A stretch of DNA of 64,000 nucleotides from Diospyros lotus (GCF_014633365.1 NC_068344.1:14089669-14153668), one strand, 5' to 3'. Positions 23,388-35,040 are shown, counted from the first letter of the stretch. A program made the numbers and translations. The notes: generated by a model not told the origin, from the sequence alone.

Positions 23388-24540
23388 TGTATACGTCTAT
23401 GGGTAGATGAGCAAGGCCAACCTAAGAGTTCGGATTTTGAGATGCAAAATGGCATTCTCAAGTTTTGGGGTAGAGTATACATGCCAAACCTTCGGGAGTT
23501 GAGGTAGAAAATTCTGGATGAAACCCACAGAGCTAAGTATACTGTGCACCCAGGAGCCACAAAGATGTATCGAGATCTTCGAAAAATCTATTGGTGGCCA
23601 GGGATGAAGGCCAGCGTGGCTAGAAGGGTGGCACAATGTGATATATGCCAAAGGGTAAAGATTGAGCACTAGAAACTTGCAGGGTTGATGAGACCTTTGG
23701 AGGTTCCTGAGTGGAAATGGGAACATATCACGATGGATTTCGTGATAGGATTTTTGAAGAGTCGAAGGGGCTATGATGCCAATTGGGTGGTGGTAGATAG
23801 GATGATAAAGTCAGCGCATTTCCTGCCTATGAGGATGGATCAATCAGTATGAAAATTTGTAGAGCAGTACGTAAAGGAAATAGTACGACTCCATGGTGCG
23901 TCGGTAAGTATAGTTTCAGATTGGGACCTGAGGTTCACCTCGAGGTTTTGGAAAAGTTTGCAGGAATGCATGGGGACCCAACTAAAATTGAGTATGTCTT
24001 ATCATCCACAGACCGATGGGCAATCAGAGAGGACAATTCAAATGCTTAAAGATATGTTGAGATCCTGTGCCCTTGATTTTGGAGGAAATTGGGAGGAGAA
24101 TCTGCCATTGGTAGAATTCGCGTACAACAATAGTTACCATGGAAGCATCGGGATGGCTCCTTATGAGGCTTTGTATGGGAGAAAGTGTCGGTCACCTATT
24201 TGTTGGACCGAAGTAGGGGAACGACAGATGTTGGGGCCTGAACTTGTGCAACAGAGTACTAATAAGATTCGAATAATCCAAGAGAGAATTCGAGCTGCAC
24301 AAAGCTGACAAAAATCCTATGCTGATCAAAGAAGAAGGGATCTAGAGTTCGAGGTAGGGGATCTAGTGTATCTCAAGGTGTCACCCCAGCATTTGGTGAC
24401 GCGTGGAAGCGGTAAAGGAAAGCTGAAGCCAAGGTATATAGGACCATATCCTATTGTGGAAAGAGTCGAACCTTTGGCCTATCGATTGGAGCTTTCGCCT
24501 AGCTTGTCCAGGATTCATAATGTGTTCCACGTCTCCCAAC
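23388..24540 (+). pseudogene. A2 integrase remnant
   Basis: The zinc-binding part (about 23520-23660, with HPGATKMYRDL and CDICQRVK) contains two TAG stops at Gln codons. The core begins MDFVIGFLKSRRG near 23733. A TGA at about 23850 replaces CGA. The second Asp region reads SDWDLR (Asp kept, Arg and Pro changed). The 116-codon segment 23958-24308 contains the [15 protein letters not shown] and [21 protein letters not shown] motifs with the catalytic Glu. A further TGA at about 24306 replaces CGA, and the C-terminal GPYPIVERV segment follows. Confidence 0.9.
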
Positions 24541-24551
24541 TTTGAAGACAT

Positions 24552-24788
24552 ATGCCAGATCGAACTCTCGGAGTTCGGGTGGAGACAATTGAGCTAAGGA
24601 ATGACTTGACCTACCCGAAGTCACCTGAAGCAATTTTAGATCGCCGAACTCAAGTGTTGCGGAATAAAGAGATCCCGTTAGTGAAGGTTCAGTGGGGAAA
24701 GCACTTAGATGACGAGGTAATGTGGGAACTTGAGGAAAAAATTAGGAAGAAATATCCTCATTTGTTCGAGGAAATGGAAATAGAGTAG
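24552..24788 (+). pseudogene. A2 integrase C-terminal chromodomain
   Basis: A 78-codon open segment with the plant chromovirus chromodomain pattern: YPKSPEAILDRRTQVLRN, then IPLVKVQWGKH, then VMWELEEKIRKKYPHLFE. Chromodomains direct integration to heterochromatin by binding modified histone H3. Separated from the integrase core by a TGA at about 24544. Ends at TAG before the PPT. The family assignment rests on this domain. Confidence 0.9.
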
Positions 24789-24892
24789 GAAATTTTTATA
24801 TTTTCTTCCAGAAATTATATTCCAGAATGCAATAATTATTTAAACTTTAATAATTTCGAGTATGTTTCAAATTTCGTGGACGAAATTCTTTT

Positions 24893-24905
24893 AAGAGGGG
24901 GAGAA
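24893..24905 (+). other. A2 polypurine tract
   Basis: AAGAGGGGGAGAA immediately before the 3' LTR start (TATAATACCCC, with the usual TG changed to TA). Plus-strand DNA priming site. Confidence 0.9.
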
Positions 24906-25814
24906 TATAATACCCCATATTTTTGTGAAGATGCCACGTATTTTAAGTGAGTTTAAAATATCAAAAAATATGTTTGAAATGACAACAAGTGACCAAATCA
25001 GTTGCAGGGAGTGCCTTAGGGCCTAGATACCTGAGGATAAAGGTATATTTTTGACGAGCGTCTCGAGGCGAGATTTATGACGCTGAAAGAAATTAAATCA
25101 GAGATGGTTTTTCGATTAAGCTAGGTTATAGCCTAAAAAGACCGAATGATGGTAAGGGTTTCCCAGAAATCATACATATCGAGAAATTTTGAGTTATAAG
25201 TTTTGAGATTTTAAGTATCTCGATAAATTTGATGTTTGAGGGTGTAAATATAATTAGAGAATTATCTAAACGAAATAAGGATAAAATTAAGAGCTTATGT
25301 GGTAAAATATTAAAGTTGAGGACTTGAAATAAGGGCCAAAATGTTATTTGGGAGAAGTTGGGGGAATTAGCTTGGATTTTAAAAGTTAAATTCATTCTAG
25401 CTTTGGATTTCAAAAGCCATTCAATTATATCTTTGAGTCTTTGGAGTCCACGGCTTAGATTGTGACAAGTGACATAATATGATTGGTTGAAGAAATCTAT
25501 AAATAGGCATCATGGGTTGTTCTCAAATCATTGCAAACAAGTTTGAGAGTTGAGGCACTATAAGAGGAGGAGCTTTCTCTAGAGAGAGAGGAGGAAGTTT
25601 GGCAAGAAGGCAGGAAGAAATCGAAGGAGAAGCTGGGGAAGAACGAGCCTCGTCGGAGTTACGAGCCTTCACCAGAGTTTTCCAAAATCAGTCAGAAAAA
25701 AAAGCAAGGTAAGTCTAATTTTTTTTTTGATAATCCTATAGAGGGGGAAGAGAGGGTCACGTAGGTTCAAACGGGGGTCGAATCGGAGTTAAAACTAGGG
25801 AGATATGGCCAAAA

Positions 25815-25865
25815 TACGAAAACGACGCAATGCTATCCGAATTCTATTGTGCAGCGCGTGAGATA
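25815..25865 (+). repeat. 51-bp direct duplication, left copy
   Basis: From TACGAAAACGACGC to GCGTGAGATA, immediately left of the copia solo LTR. The right copy at 27362-27412 differs at one base (GCTATCC versus GCTGTCC). Confidence 0.9.
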
Positions 25866-27361
25866 TGAAGGATCATCACGAGGATACATAGCATGCAACG
25901 GAAGCGTTTTTAAATAAAAACTTTCCTCGTATTGATTAGAATCTAGGAAACTTACTTTTCCTTCGGATTACCAGACGGAATGAAGGGATAGGAGGAGGAT
26001 GGGCGGGAGCTTCTTCTCGTGGTGGAGATGACGGCTGTCTTGCAATCCTTCGGCTCCTTCACATCTGAACTTGAACGTTCTCTTGATCTTCCGAAGGTAT
26101 GAATCAAAACTCGTGGCCTCTCTTTTGGTGAAGAAGAGTAAAAGAAAAACCCTTAGATGAAAAACAACCAAGGAGAGAATATATATAGGGAGAACCCTAG
26201 GGTTAAAACCCTAGTGGGCCAAGTTCATTTAATTAATTTTTTAATTGGGTTAGCCCAATTAATTAATTAAAAAACTAATGAACTATTATTTTATTCTAGC
26301 CCAATTAATTATGGACCATTCTGAATAAAATAATTCTCTCTCAATGTAATTCACCCAACAAGCCAAATGTATTAAATAATACATGAGTTATATCGAGCTA
26401 CCCTGGGGACCAAAAGATAAATTATTCACGGCTACTAAAATGACCAAAATATCCCTGCTACCTAGTAGCTATATTTTGTCATTCTAAGTGTTCCAACTAT
26501 CACCATATGGTAACACTGACCCCATGAATAATTTTGCATATGCAATGTCTTTGACCTACTAGTGTAATGACGAAAATACCCCTCTGCGTAACACCCATCA
26601 TTTAGAAAGGAATAATGTACTAACACCTCTCTAAATGATTTCTACCATCCTTAGATCACTAGTCCAATAATCCGTGACTACTCGAATGTACTTGCTTATC
26701 ACTGGGAGCTACCCAGAAGCACACACTCTTAAGTCACGTTCCCAGGGCCCTGGATTATTTGATTATTCTTGGACAATCACAAGGGGGTGAATCACAGAAA
26801 CTATCTTGTATTAGTCTGTCTTAGCTAATTAGAAACCATACTCCCAACTCAAAAGGTTATTGATCTTTGATAGACCTCACCTACAGTGAATCTAAGAATA
26901 TAGCTCTAGGTTCACTAGACCACCAACTAATACTCAAGTATTAGAGTACTCATCCACGTAGTAGCAGTGATAGACTAGCTCCATGATAATTAGTACTTTG
27001 TCATTAGCTTCTATCACAGGTCCACTCTACGCATTCCAAATGCGCTTGTACAATTAGAGTAAACGGACTGTTTACTGGCTAAGGCAAGCCATCCTCCATT
27101 AGGATCTATTACACAATGATCTTATCATGATAGAATGCCCAGTTCTATCAAAAGATCAAGAGTAATATTTTCTTGCTTATTAAGTACCCATGATTCATGC
27201 CTAACTGTGAAGAACGACCCATCACATGAATCACTTACTTAATAGCATGGACACTTTTCCAACAATTAAATGCAAATAATATATGTGCCATAAACTGACT
27301 AAAAGAAACATCATTACCATAAATTAAACAAAATGTGTCTTTAGGGCATACATTTCCAACA
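25866..27361 (-). mobile_element. Solo LTR, copia-like, in A2 3' LTR
   Basis: Minus-strand LTR starting TGTTGGAAATGTATGCCC and ending CGTGATGATCCTTCA. That 5' terminus is typical of a large group of plant copia LTRs. Instead of a 5-bp duplication it is flanked by a 51-bp direct repeat of A LTR sequence. No internal domain remains. Confidence 0.85.
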
Positions 27362-27412
27362 TACGAAAACGACGCAATGCTGTCCGAATTCTATTGTGCA
27401 GCGCGTGAGATA
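27362..27412 (+). repeat. 51-bp direct duplication, right copy
   Basis: Repeat of 25815-25865 on the other side of the copia solo LTR, with one substitution. Confidence 0.9.
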
Positions 27413-27989
27413 CACATGCCGGAAGTGGCTGCGTGTGAAGGCGCGTGGGCTACCTTTCTAGAGGGCATGAGGGCACCTGATGGGCCTATTTTTCTCCAAA
27501 TTTTCCAATTTTATCCCTACTTTAATACTCCTCAACCCTATTTAAAAATATTTGAGGTTAGGTTTACCAAAACATGTGTTTTCTGCAGAAACCTAGGTCG
27601 TTTGCTGTGAAATTATACCGTCGAAGAGATAAACCAACAAGGTGAGACTCCTATACTTCAAATCCTATTTTTTTATTCTCTTATGAGAGACTTATATTGC
27701 ATGAGACATATTATGTGAGTTCTTGTATGTAGACTCTTGTTATTCTCTTATGTGAAATCATGTTGTATATATGAAATATATTTTTCTAGAAAATATATGT
27801 TGTTGGCTTTTTAACTATTGCATTTATAAAATTCGCGTGGCCATACTATTATACCTATTTGTTGTTGGTCGAGGGAAAAAGTCGGATATCACTCGAGAGG
27901 CGCTATGTGTGCACCATTGAGAAAGCTCTCGTGGGGAAGACCGTGAGTCTAAGGAACAACGGATGTGGTGTTTGCATGAGTTCTATGAG

Positions 27990-30032
27990 TGTGACACCCG
28001 TAACTTAAAGACATGCTTAATAATAATATCCATATGAAATTCAAAGTTTAGCGCAGACGAAAACTTGAGAAACCAAACTTTAATAAACTTAAGTAAAGTT
28101 TTAGCCATAATAAGATTCAGAATATCTTTTGTGTAAATAAAAAGTTTGGTACTGAAAACATGGCTTCAATAATATAAAGAAAGACTTAGCAAATATAATA
28201 GCATCCATACTGAGAAATCTGGACTTAAAATGAGACTTGGCTCTTTTCATAAGCTTAAATAAGCTTTAAGAACATATGGTGTAGCAATCCTGTACATATA
28301 TCATAAGAGTGTAATATCGAAAATATTACAAAACATCATTTTGACTATTAAAAGTTATCTTCAAATATCCACCACACTCCACGTCCACGTTCCGATCTCC
28401 TCATTCATAATCACCTGGGGGGAAAATATGGGATGAGATTCTTGCGAGTCTCAGTAAGTACAAGCGAACCATCATATGTATTTAAACAAGTCATGACATA
28501 ACATAATATATCATATGGAGACACGAGAGGTTCTACCAACTACGGGGGCATGAACCCTCGTGCGTAGCGCTACCGAGCTCCGGTCCTGAAACTTGCGTGA
28601 ACATAACATAACATGAGGGACCACATAACATAATTCATGGGCATGCTTAAACAACATAAATAGTTCATAATGTACTTACTTCAACTTGTTTGGGCAAGAT
28701 TTGAATGTTTAAGGCTTCACACCTTACTGGGTTTGTTTTTCTACAGAAATCATGCATTTAAGTGAATTCAACTTTAAATATTCTTACACAGGGTTGTAGG
28801 TAATTAAAATAGGAGAACAACGGTGAGAATTTCAGGCTTAACGGAGGTCGGATGCGTCCTTACGGGCCCTCGAAAGGGTGGCCACGCGCTACCCCCTTCT
28901 CTATTTTTGCAACCCAAAATTAAAACGGCCATAACTCTCTCATTTTAACTCCGATTTGAGTGCCGTTTGAACCTATGCACTCCCCTTTCAGTGTACTACG
29001 ATCTTACAGAAAGAAAAGTGACTTACCTTTTAGCTTTCTTCTTTGTTTTTGGCGATTTTCAATCTGGTCTCCCCCTTGGCTTCTCTTGCCTTCTTCTTTG
29101 GTTTCTTCTTCTCTTGCTTTTCCTCTTCTATTTTTTCCTTCTACGTGGTCCAACTCTCCACCCCTTTTATAGTCCTTTTACCTCCAAGCTTCAAGATCAC
29201 ATTTGGTTATTTTCTATCCTAGCCATGATTACTATGTTTGAAAAACTTACCTTGATTCCATGCTTATCCTAGAAGCTTTTCCCTCTCCCAATCCATTCCT
29301 TCCATTTGCCCCTTACGTGACCCTTTATTCAACCCATCTTATCCTTATCTTTTAGCAAGCCAATAACATGCTTCCAACTCCATTTACTTTTGAATTAAGG
29401 AATGAGTGTAATCATGGTTTAAGACTTTTGAATACAAATCATCCAATAACACTTTACCACCTCAAGGCTTCTTCAATAAGCCTTCCTTATGTCAATTAGT
29501 CTCCCAAGTCAAGTCTTCCAAGTTAATCCATTCCAAGACTTTTGATGTAAAATCATCCAATACTATTCTACCATCTTAAGGCTTCTCAAACAAGCCTTTA
29601 ATTTATCTACTTTTCTTCCCTAGTAATGATGGCTTATTTTGAAATTCTTTCACTTGATTCTTCCTTCCTTTAGAAGCCTTTCATTCTTTCAATCTCATGC
29701 CTTCAATTGCTCCTAACGTGGCTTCCAAGACAACCCTTCTTATCCATTTGCTTTGGTGAGCCAATAGAATTCTTCCAAGTTTTACAATTCCAAGACTTTT
29801 GGGGTAAAGCTCATCATTACAAAGACTTTAGGGAAAATTCTCAAACAAGCTAATCCTAAGCCTTCTTGAATAAGAATTCATCATTGCTAATATTCCCATT
29901 CGTTGGAGACAGGCTATTTTTATTACAAGTTATGATATTTTCTTTTAGGTCCCAAAACACTTTATTGCAACATTCAACCTTTATATTAAATTTTGGATAT
30001 TACATATTTGAATCAAAATCTCGGGTGTTACA
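27990..30032 (-). mobile_element. Solo LTR F (Ty3/gypsy-type, 2,043 bp)
   Basis: Bounded by TGTGACACCCG and TCGGGTGTTACA with the duplication ATGAG at 27985-27989 and 30033-30037. Orientation inferred from the GAGA...TCTC hairpin block at 28434-28452, which matches the other families on the minus strand. No second copy and no internal region in this window. Confidence 0.88.
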
Positions 30033-30686
30033 ATGAGGTCGGGCCGAAGTGACATGGTTAGGGAGCTCCCGAGAGGCGCTATGATTGCGCCATCGAGAAA
30101 GCTCTCGTTGGATGAGGCTGACGTGTTCACGAGGCACTTCGGAGTAGTTCTTGTTGTCTTCTCATAAATTTTATACCTGATCATGCATTAATATAAACTG
30201 TTTTTTGGAGTTTCTCACTAGAAGATTCATCTTTTAATTGGACTATGTCCCTGGAATATTCAAACGTTCCAGATTCGACGAGCGACTCTAAGGAAAATGA
30301 GGTAGCTGAAGAATTAGCTTAAATTACTATCTGTGGCATGATTAGCATATTTTTGTTTATGTGCGAACCTATATAATTTTGGATATGTTTAAGATGTTCA
30401 GTTATCACTTGATGATGTCCATGTAATATATTTTGTAGTCGTCTCGAACAATTTTATGATAAATAAAGTATTATGGTTGTGAACCATATCAGGTTCGATC
30501 TAGCTTCCACATTCGAGATTTTAACGCTTGTCTTAGCTATTCGATTATTGGGTTTGTTAAGCTGAGAAGGTGAAAATTAGGGGTTTTGGGATATTGTGTG
30601 ATGTATGACAGCTATTGTGATATGAAAGATTTTTATATTCTCGAAATCCTAAGTTATAACACGCTCGAGAAATTTGGGGTGTTACA

Positions 30687-31505
30687 TGAGGGAACCTATC
30701 CGAATGTCTGCAACCTGATAACCCAGAAACGAACGAACGCAGAGACTGAAACTTGATTCAAACTTAATCGAAACTACACTATTCCGAATAAAATCTTGGG
30801 TAAACAAAACCCAATCGTTAAGAAACAACTTTAGGAATGATTTAATGATCATAACTAATGAAAACGTTGCAAAGAACATGCATGAATTGGCTGGTACTCA
30901 CTGTAACGCATATATATATATATCTATATGCACTGGAACTGATTCAATTCTGAAAATCTGATATCAAACTCAATCAAGACCTATAAGTTACAGGGGAAGG
31001 ATACTTGCCTTAATCTCTCTGATCGATCGAATCGACGACTGCAATGAAAAATCTTCTAAGCAAAACACTGCTAATGCTTCTTAACTCTCTGCCTCTTCTT
31101 CTCTCTTTTGTTCTTCACACGACGTGAAGAACTATTGGCCATCACTAAATATATATATATATATATATACTTTGAAGCCCTAAAGCCCATCTCAATCTCC
31201 TAATATAACTAGGAGACTTCTTGATTCTAATCCATCTCCTGCATGGACTCCCAATCACTAAATAACTTGAATTCTCAATATAACTTTAATTAAATAATTA
31301 AATTCTAATCACAATTTGATAAATGACTCTCATGTCCTAGCATTTAATTTGCATAATAAATAAATATAATTAAATGTTATTTTCTCAATTAAAATATCTA
31401 AATGGCCATATTAAATAATTAATTGGCCAAATCTCTGAAACAAAACTTAAATAAGAAATTGAATAATTTCTAAATAAATTCTAGACCCTCTAATGGGTCG
31501 CTACA
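30687..31505 (-). repeat. Element B 5' LTR, 5'-start part
   Basis: Reverse complement of the first part of the D LTR: from TGTAGCGACCC at 31505 to a point just inside the CATTCGAATG region at 30687. A2 interrupts it there. Contains TA dinucleotide runs at 30909-30923 and 31149-31170. Confidence 0.78.
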
Positions 31506-32210
31506 TTTCTAGCAAGCCATAATGGGCTTCCAGCCCTCTCTCTCGATCTCACCATTTCTCTCTTCTTCTTCTCTTCCCAGATGCACTGCAAATGGGAGAA
31601 CAAAATCGGATTTTAAAATGCTACTCACTATAGGACACTTGGACCCCAAGCCACACACCAATTACACATTTTCCTTTCATATATTTCCTTAATTCCACTT
31701 AAGGATTTACTAATTGCACTTGGACCCTCCAAGCTTTAAAATAAATACCATCCAGCCCCAAACTGTTGATTTCTTCGATAATTAATAATCGACATTTACT
31801 CGATAAAGCTGATTTCATCCCTGCGTCTTCAAGGGAACTTTTCTTTGCCAGAAAACACTTCAGGGTTGCCTTACTCACAAAACCGGACCACCCCTAGGAT
31901 CCCTTCAGCTTTCTAGAGGTCCTTTACGACCATTTGGTTCAGGTAACTATTCGGACTTATATAGAAATTATTTTGAAAATGATTCCCGGTCTGATCGTTT
32001 CTAGCGTCATTGGCTTCACCTCGAGACACTCATCAATCTCATGCCTTCTTCCTTGGACATCCAAGTCCCGGAGCATTCCCTACCACCGATTCGATTGTTT
32101 CATTAATTACTTTCTTGAAACCCACTCTTAGGCTCTTCGGACCACCCAAGGCCCTTCAAAATCACTGAAAATTCTATATTTTCCAACACCATGTAATACC
32201 GGGTATTACA
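31506..32210 (-). mobile_element. E1: 5' part of an E-family LTR
   Basis: Begins (in sense, at 32210) with TGTAATACCCGGTATTACA, the palindromic start shared with E2 and E3, and runs through the segment with GCGCCTGCAC-like spacing known from E2. Cut at 31505/31506 by B; TTTCT (31506-31510) would be B's target duplication. The remainder must lie left of the window. Confidence 0.75.
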
Positions 32211-32525
32211 GTATCCTATGTGTCAATTCATACTCGACTAATCATAATCCTTTTGTGAGAAGTCTAAGGACTGGAAATTATCATTAAGATATCCTTGATA
32301 CAAAGGTCCTTAGTCATATGTTCTTAACACTTAAGAATAAGACATTTAATAGGAAATTTAGGGACTCATTTATATATAATGATTGGAGAGCTATGAATGA
32401 AGATATGATCTCAAAATATGAAAACACATTTTGTTATATATATTTGTGCAAGAATTACATTGTTAGTCCCATAATTATAATTGTCAGATGCAATCTAAAT
32501 CTGTATTAGGGCAATGACACTAACA
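32211..32525 (-). repeat. J 3' LTR, 5' part
   Basis: In sense begins TGTTAGTGTCATTGCCC directly after the polypurine tract AAGTGGGAGAT (32526 upward). Interrupted at 32210 by E1. Confidence 0.75.
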
Positions 32526-32767
32526 ATCTCCCACTTGCACTAATGATAATTTATAAGCTACTAGTTCTCATTACATCGTCAGCTAATATCTAATACCCAT
32601 ATTCTCAAGATGGCGATCAAGAGGACTTTGTGGTAGTGCTTTGGTTAGTGGGTCTACGATATTCTCTAATGACACAATTTTCTGCAGCTACATGTCTCCA
32701 CGTGTTATGATCTCTCGAATCAAATGGAAGTGTCGCTCGATGTGATTGTACTTCTGTTGAGACCTGG
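32526..32767 (-). pseudogene. J RNase H C-terminus
   Basis: Minus strand encodes YNHIERHFHLIREI, then ITRGDM with a stop where copia has Val/Glu, then VDPLTKALPQSPLDRH and ENMGIRY followed by a stop. This is the conserved copia RNase H tail. LTR G begins at 32768. Confidence 0.85.
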
Positions 32768-33610
32768 TGATTGCCCTAAAATTTACCGCAAGTATACGGG
32801 TCGAACAAGTAATATAGTAGTAAGTAAGAATATCGTTCCCACGAGTAAATATTTCAAATACTAAATCTTTAGACTTTCTATATTATTTAGACAATTAGAA
32901 ATTCTAGGTTTAATAAAGAACATAAAAAATAAAAAAATTAATTAAATTAATAAAATTAAATTTATTTAGAAGGCAACTTGAATAAAATAAATCAATGGAT
33001 TTTAATAACTAAGGCACTTATATGAACCTTGCTATGCAATGCAAATCATAGATTTTTATGCGAATGAATTGGTCAATTGAGTATGTGATGGCGAAATCTC
33101 CTAACGCATTCGTTACCCTATTTCTAGATTATAATGAGTCTATTCTCATTTAATAGCTTCCTATATTTTTATGAAAGTTCAATTAAATGAAAACACCTTA
33201 CAATTTGTGAAATTCCTAGCATATCACTAAAAGCTACACAAAGAAACTGAATTCTATCTCTAATCAGTTTTACTTTATAGTGTATGGTACCTACGATGCA
33301 ATTCCCAACCTATCTCCTCTCCCTCTCAAGATTAGGCATCAAATCATGTAAATAATGACCAATTATTCACAAGCATTAAATCCAATACCACATAACTCAA
33401 CATAACCCAATTTATTCAATCACATAAAATTATAAAAATTGCACCATTATAGTTTCAACCAATAGATGGCCTTAGTTTAACAAATTAGTTCATGGAAGAA
33501 TTAATTAAAACCCAAAAGTAACAGTGGAAGCATAGGATAATTAATTAAATAAGAAAGAAGAAGAAAGAAATTCCTAGCCTAGATTTAGGTGTTGGATTTG
33601 GTTGCCTGCG

Positions 33611-34213
33611 TGTAATACTCCAAGAGCCCAGAGAAGGGTAGTATATATCGAGGATAAGTAAGGAAGGAAACAACATTAGATGGATACCTTTTGGGTTGAA
33701 TGTAGGCAAAGATTCTCGAGTTATGCATGCTTGAGCTGGGGAAGCTCAAGGATAGGTAACCCCTGGAAAGTTCGCGTAGGTCCATCAAGGTAAGTTGTTC
33801 CGGTCCTTCCTATCGCTCGATGCAGGATGTTACAAGTGGTATCAAAGCCGACCCGCGTCATGTGTTGGGACCATGTACTAGCCAAAAGGCTAAGGGTACT
33901 GGACCTGGGACACTGGATGGGGGAGAGCTGGGACCAGTTGTAAGGTCGCATGACGAGGATGTCATGTGCTCAAGGGGGGGGGGGAGAATGTAATACCCCA
34001 ATAGCTCAGAGAAGGGTAGTATATATCTAGGATAAGTAAGGAAGAAAACAACACCAGTTAGATACTTTTTGGGCTGAATGTAGGCAAAGAACTCCTTAGT
34101 TAAGCGTGTTTGAGCTAGGGAAGCTAAAGGATGGGTGACCCCTGGGAAGTTCATGTAGGCCCATCAGGGTAAGTTGTTCTAGTCCTTCCTATCGCTCTAT
34201 GTAAGATGTTACA
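33611..34213 (+). mobile_element. Cassandra TRIM (copy 2, older)
   Basis: LTRs 33611-33834 and 33989-34213, PBS TGGTATCAAAGC at 33837-33848, polypurine tract with an 11-G run at 33974-33984. Flanks CTGCG and CCGCA are a decayed duplication at best. The LTRs differ at many positions and the 5S-like block is eroded (GTTATGCATGCTTGAG in the left LTR, GTTAAGCGTGTTTGAG in the right). Much older than the copy at 9463. Confidence 0.9.
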
Positions 34214-34281
34214 CCGCATCCCCATTACCTTGTTGTTCATTGCGTCTCTAAGCTGCTGTTGCTGTGTGCCACTTCAATCTT

Positions 34282-34456
34282 GGGATGATCGCCCTTGTAT
34301 AGCTAGCGCTGCTCGTGTCCTTAATTTTGACAGAGAAGGTAAATCACAGGTGTGAGACTTTGCCTCACTGTGTAGAGTGAGAATTGAACTCATGACCCAC
34401 TAGAGTGAACCCAGCATATCGCTTGCCTGACCACTCAACCTATGCCCTAGGGCTAC
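34282..34456 (-). mobile_element. tRNA-derived SINE
   Basis: A 175-bp body flanked by a perfect 14-bp direct repeat GCCACTTCAATCTT (34268-34281 and 34457-34470). On the minus strand a B box GTTCAATTC (34381-34389) lies about 50 nt after an A-box-like TAGGTTGAGTGG (34431-34442). Box order, spacing and long target duplications are diagnostic of plant SINEs. No clear poly(A) or poly(T) tail is visible, so the family is not assigned. Confidence 0.72.
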
Positions 34457-34670
34457 GCCACTTCAATCTTTCTTATTCCCTTGTGCCACAAAACCCTTAA
34501 TTCCCTATTCTTCACTGCATTCAAATCTGTCACCCAAGTCTCTGCCTTCCTTCAATGACCGCCGAACCAAGCTTCTCCAATTACCTTTTTATCTAACTCC
34601 CATCTTATATATTATAAAATATATATATGTGCGGCTTAGCCCTAATACTCCCCCAATTCACCCCACTTCA

Positions 34671-34711
34671 TATATATATATATAATATAATATATAATAT
34701 ATAATATATAT
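34671..34711. repeat. TA-rich simple repeat
   Basis: Run of TA and TATAA units inside LTR G. Confidence 0.85.
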
Positions 34712-35040
34712 ACCTATAATATAAAATTTAATATTTAATATATATACTATTAATTTATTAACTTTAATTATATTATAATATTTAGTTTTTATTTATATTA
34801 TAATATTAATTTATAGTATTAATTTTGAAATTAATTTTATAATATCTTATTTTTTATTTCTTTTTTTCTAACTCAAACACCAAGTAGTATTCCTGTAAAA
34901 TAACAAGAAGTATTAGAAATTAAATATATGTAAAGAAAACTCAAAACACTGGACAATTCTAGGTAAAACACATATAGAATACTAAAAGCACTACTCAATT
35001 ATGACCAATAAATGTGTGAATAAATTCCCACAACACCTCG

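Larger units (their letters stand above)
17261..30686 (+). mobile_element. Chromovirus A2 (Ty3/gypsy), 5'-truncated, with three nested solo LTRs
   Basis: Order: 3' end of the 5' LTR (17261-17675), PBS (17678-17689), leader with solo LTR C1, gag from 20213, protease, RT, RNase H, integrase, chromodomain (24552-24788), PPT (24893-24905) and 3' LTR (24906-30686, containing a copia solo LTR and LTR F). Same family as A1 but inverted relative to it. The chromodomain and the MVNTRR gag start place it in the chromoviruses, most like Tekay/Del. All coding segments carry stops. Confidence 0.92.
24906..30686 (+). repeat. A2 3' LTR, interrupted by copia solo LTR and LTR F
   Basis: A LTR sequence at 24906-25865, 27362-27989 and 30033-30686, ending ...GGGGTGTTACA. 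It aligns to the A1 5' LTR in reverse complement. The flanking TGAGG (30687-30691) is the probable target duplication; its partner was lost with the 5' truncation. Confidence 0.88.
1..31505 (-). mobile_element. Ty3/gypsy element B (D-family LTRs), split by A1 and A2, left end outside window
   Basis: Minus-strand element whose pol lies at 1-1861, gag at 15572-16649, PBS at 16771-16782 and 5' LTR at 16787-17260 plus 30687-31505. A1 sits between gag and protease, flanked by the 5-bp duplication GGTTG (1857-1861, 15567-15571). A2 sits in the 5' LTR. The two LTR pieces match the end and start of the complete D2 LTR at 35592-38266, which identifies both as one interrupted LTR. The 3' LTR lies beyond the left edge. 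B itself appears inserted in E1, whose sequence resumes at 31506. The assignment of 30687-31505 to B is inferred from family, orientation and order. Confidence 0.75.
32768..35035 (-). mobile_element. Solo LTR G, probably Tat/Athila lineage, hosting Cassandra 2 and a SINE
   Basis: Starts (plus) TGATTGCCC and ends CACAACA, flanked by CCTGG (32763-32767) and CCTCG (35036-35040), one mismatch. In sense it ends ACTTGCGGTAAATTTTAGGG, similar to Tat/Athila LTR ends. Very AT-rich at 34600-34870. The copia reading frame resumes directly after it, which supports the boundaries. Confidence 0.72.

Noticed and set aside
17721..30037. Identical TSD ATGAG at both C1 and F as a sign of shared integration preference
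   Set aside because: Two 5-bp matches are too few to separate from chance.
34381..34442. tRNA gene
   Set aside because: A and B boxes present but no cloverleaf or acceptor pairing; the 14-bp duplication shows a SINE.
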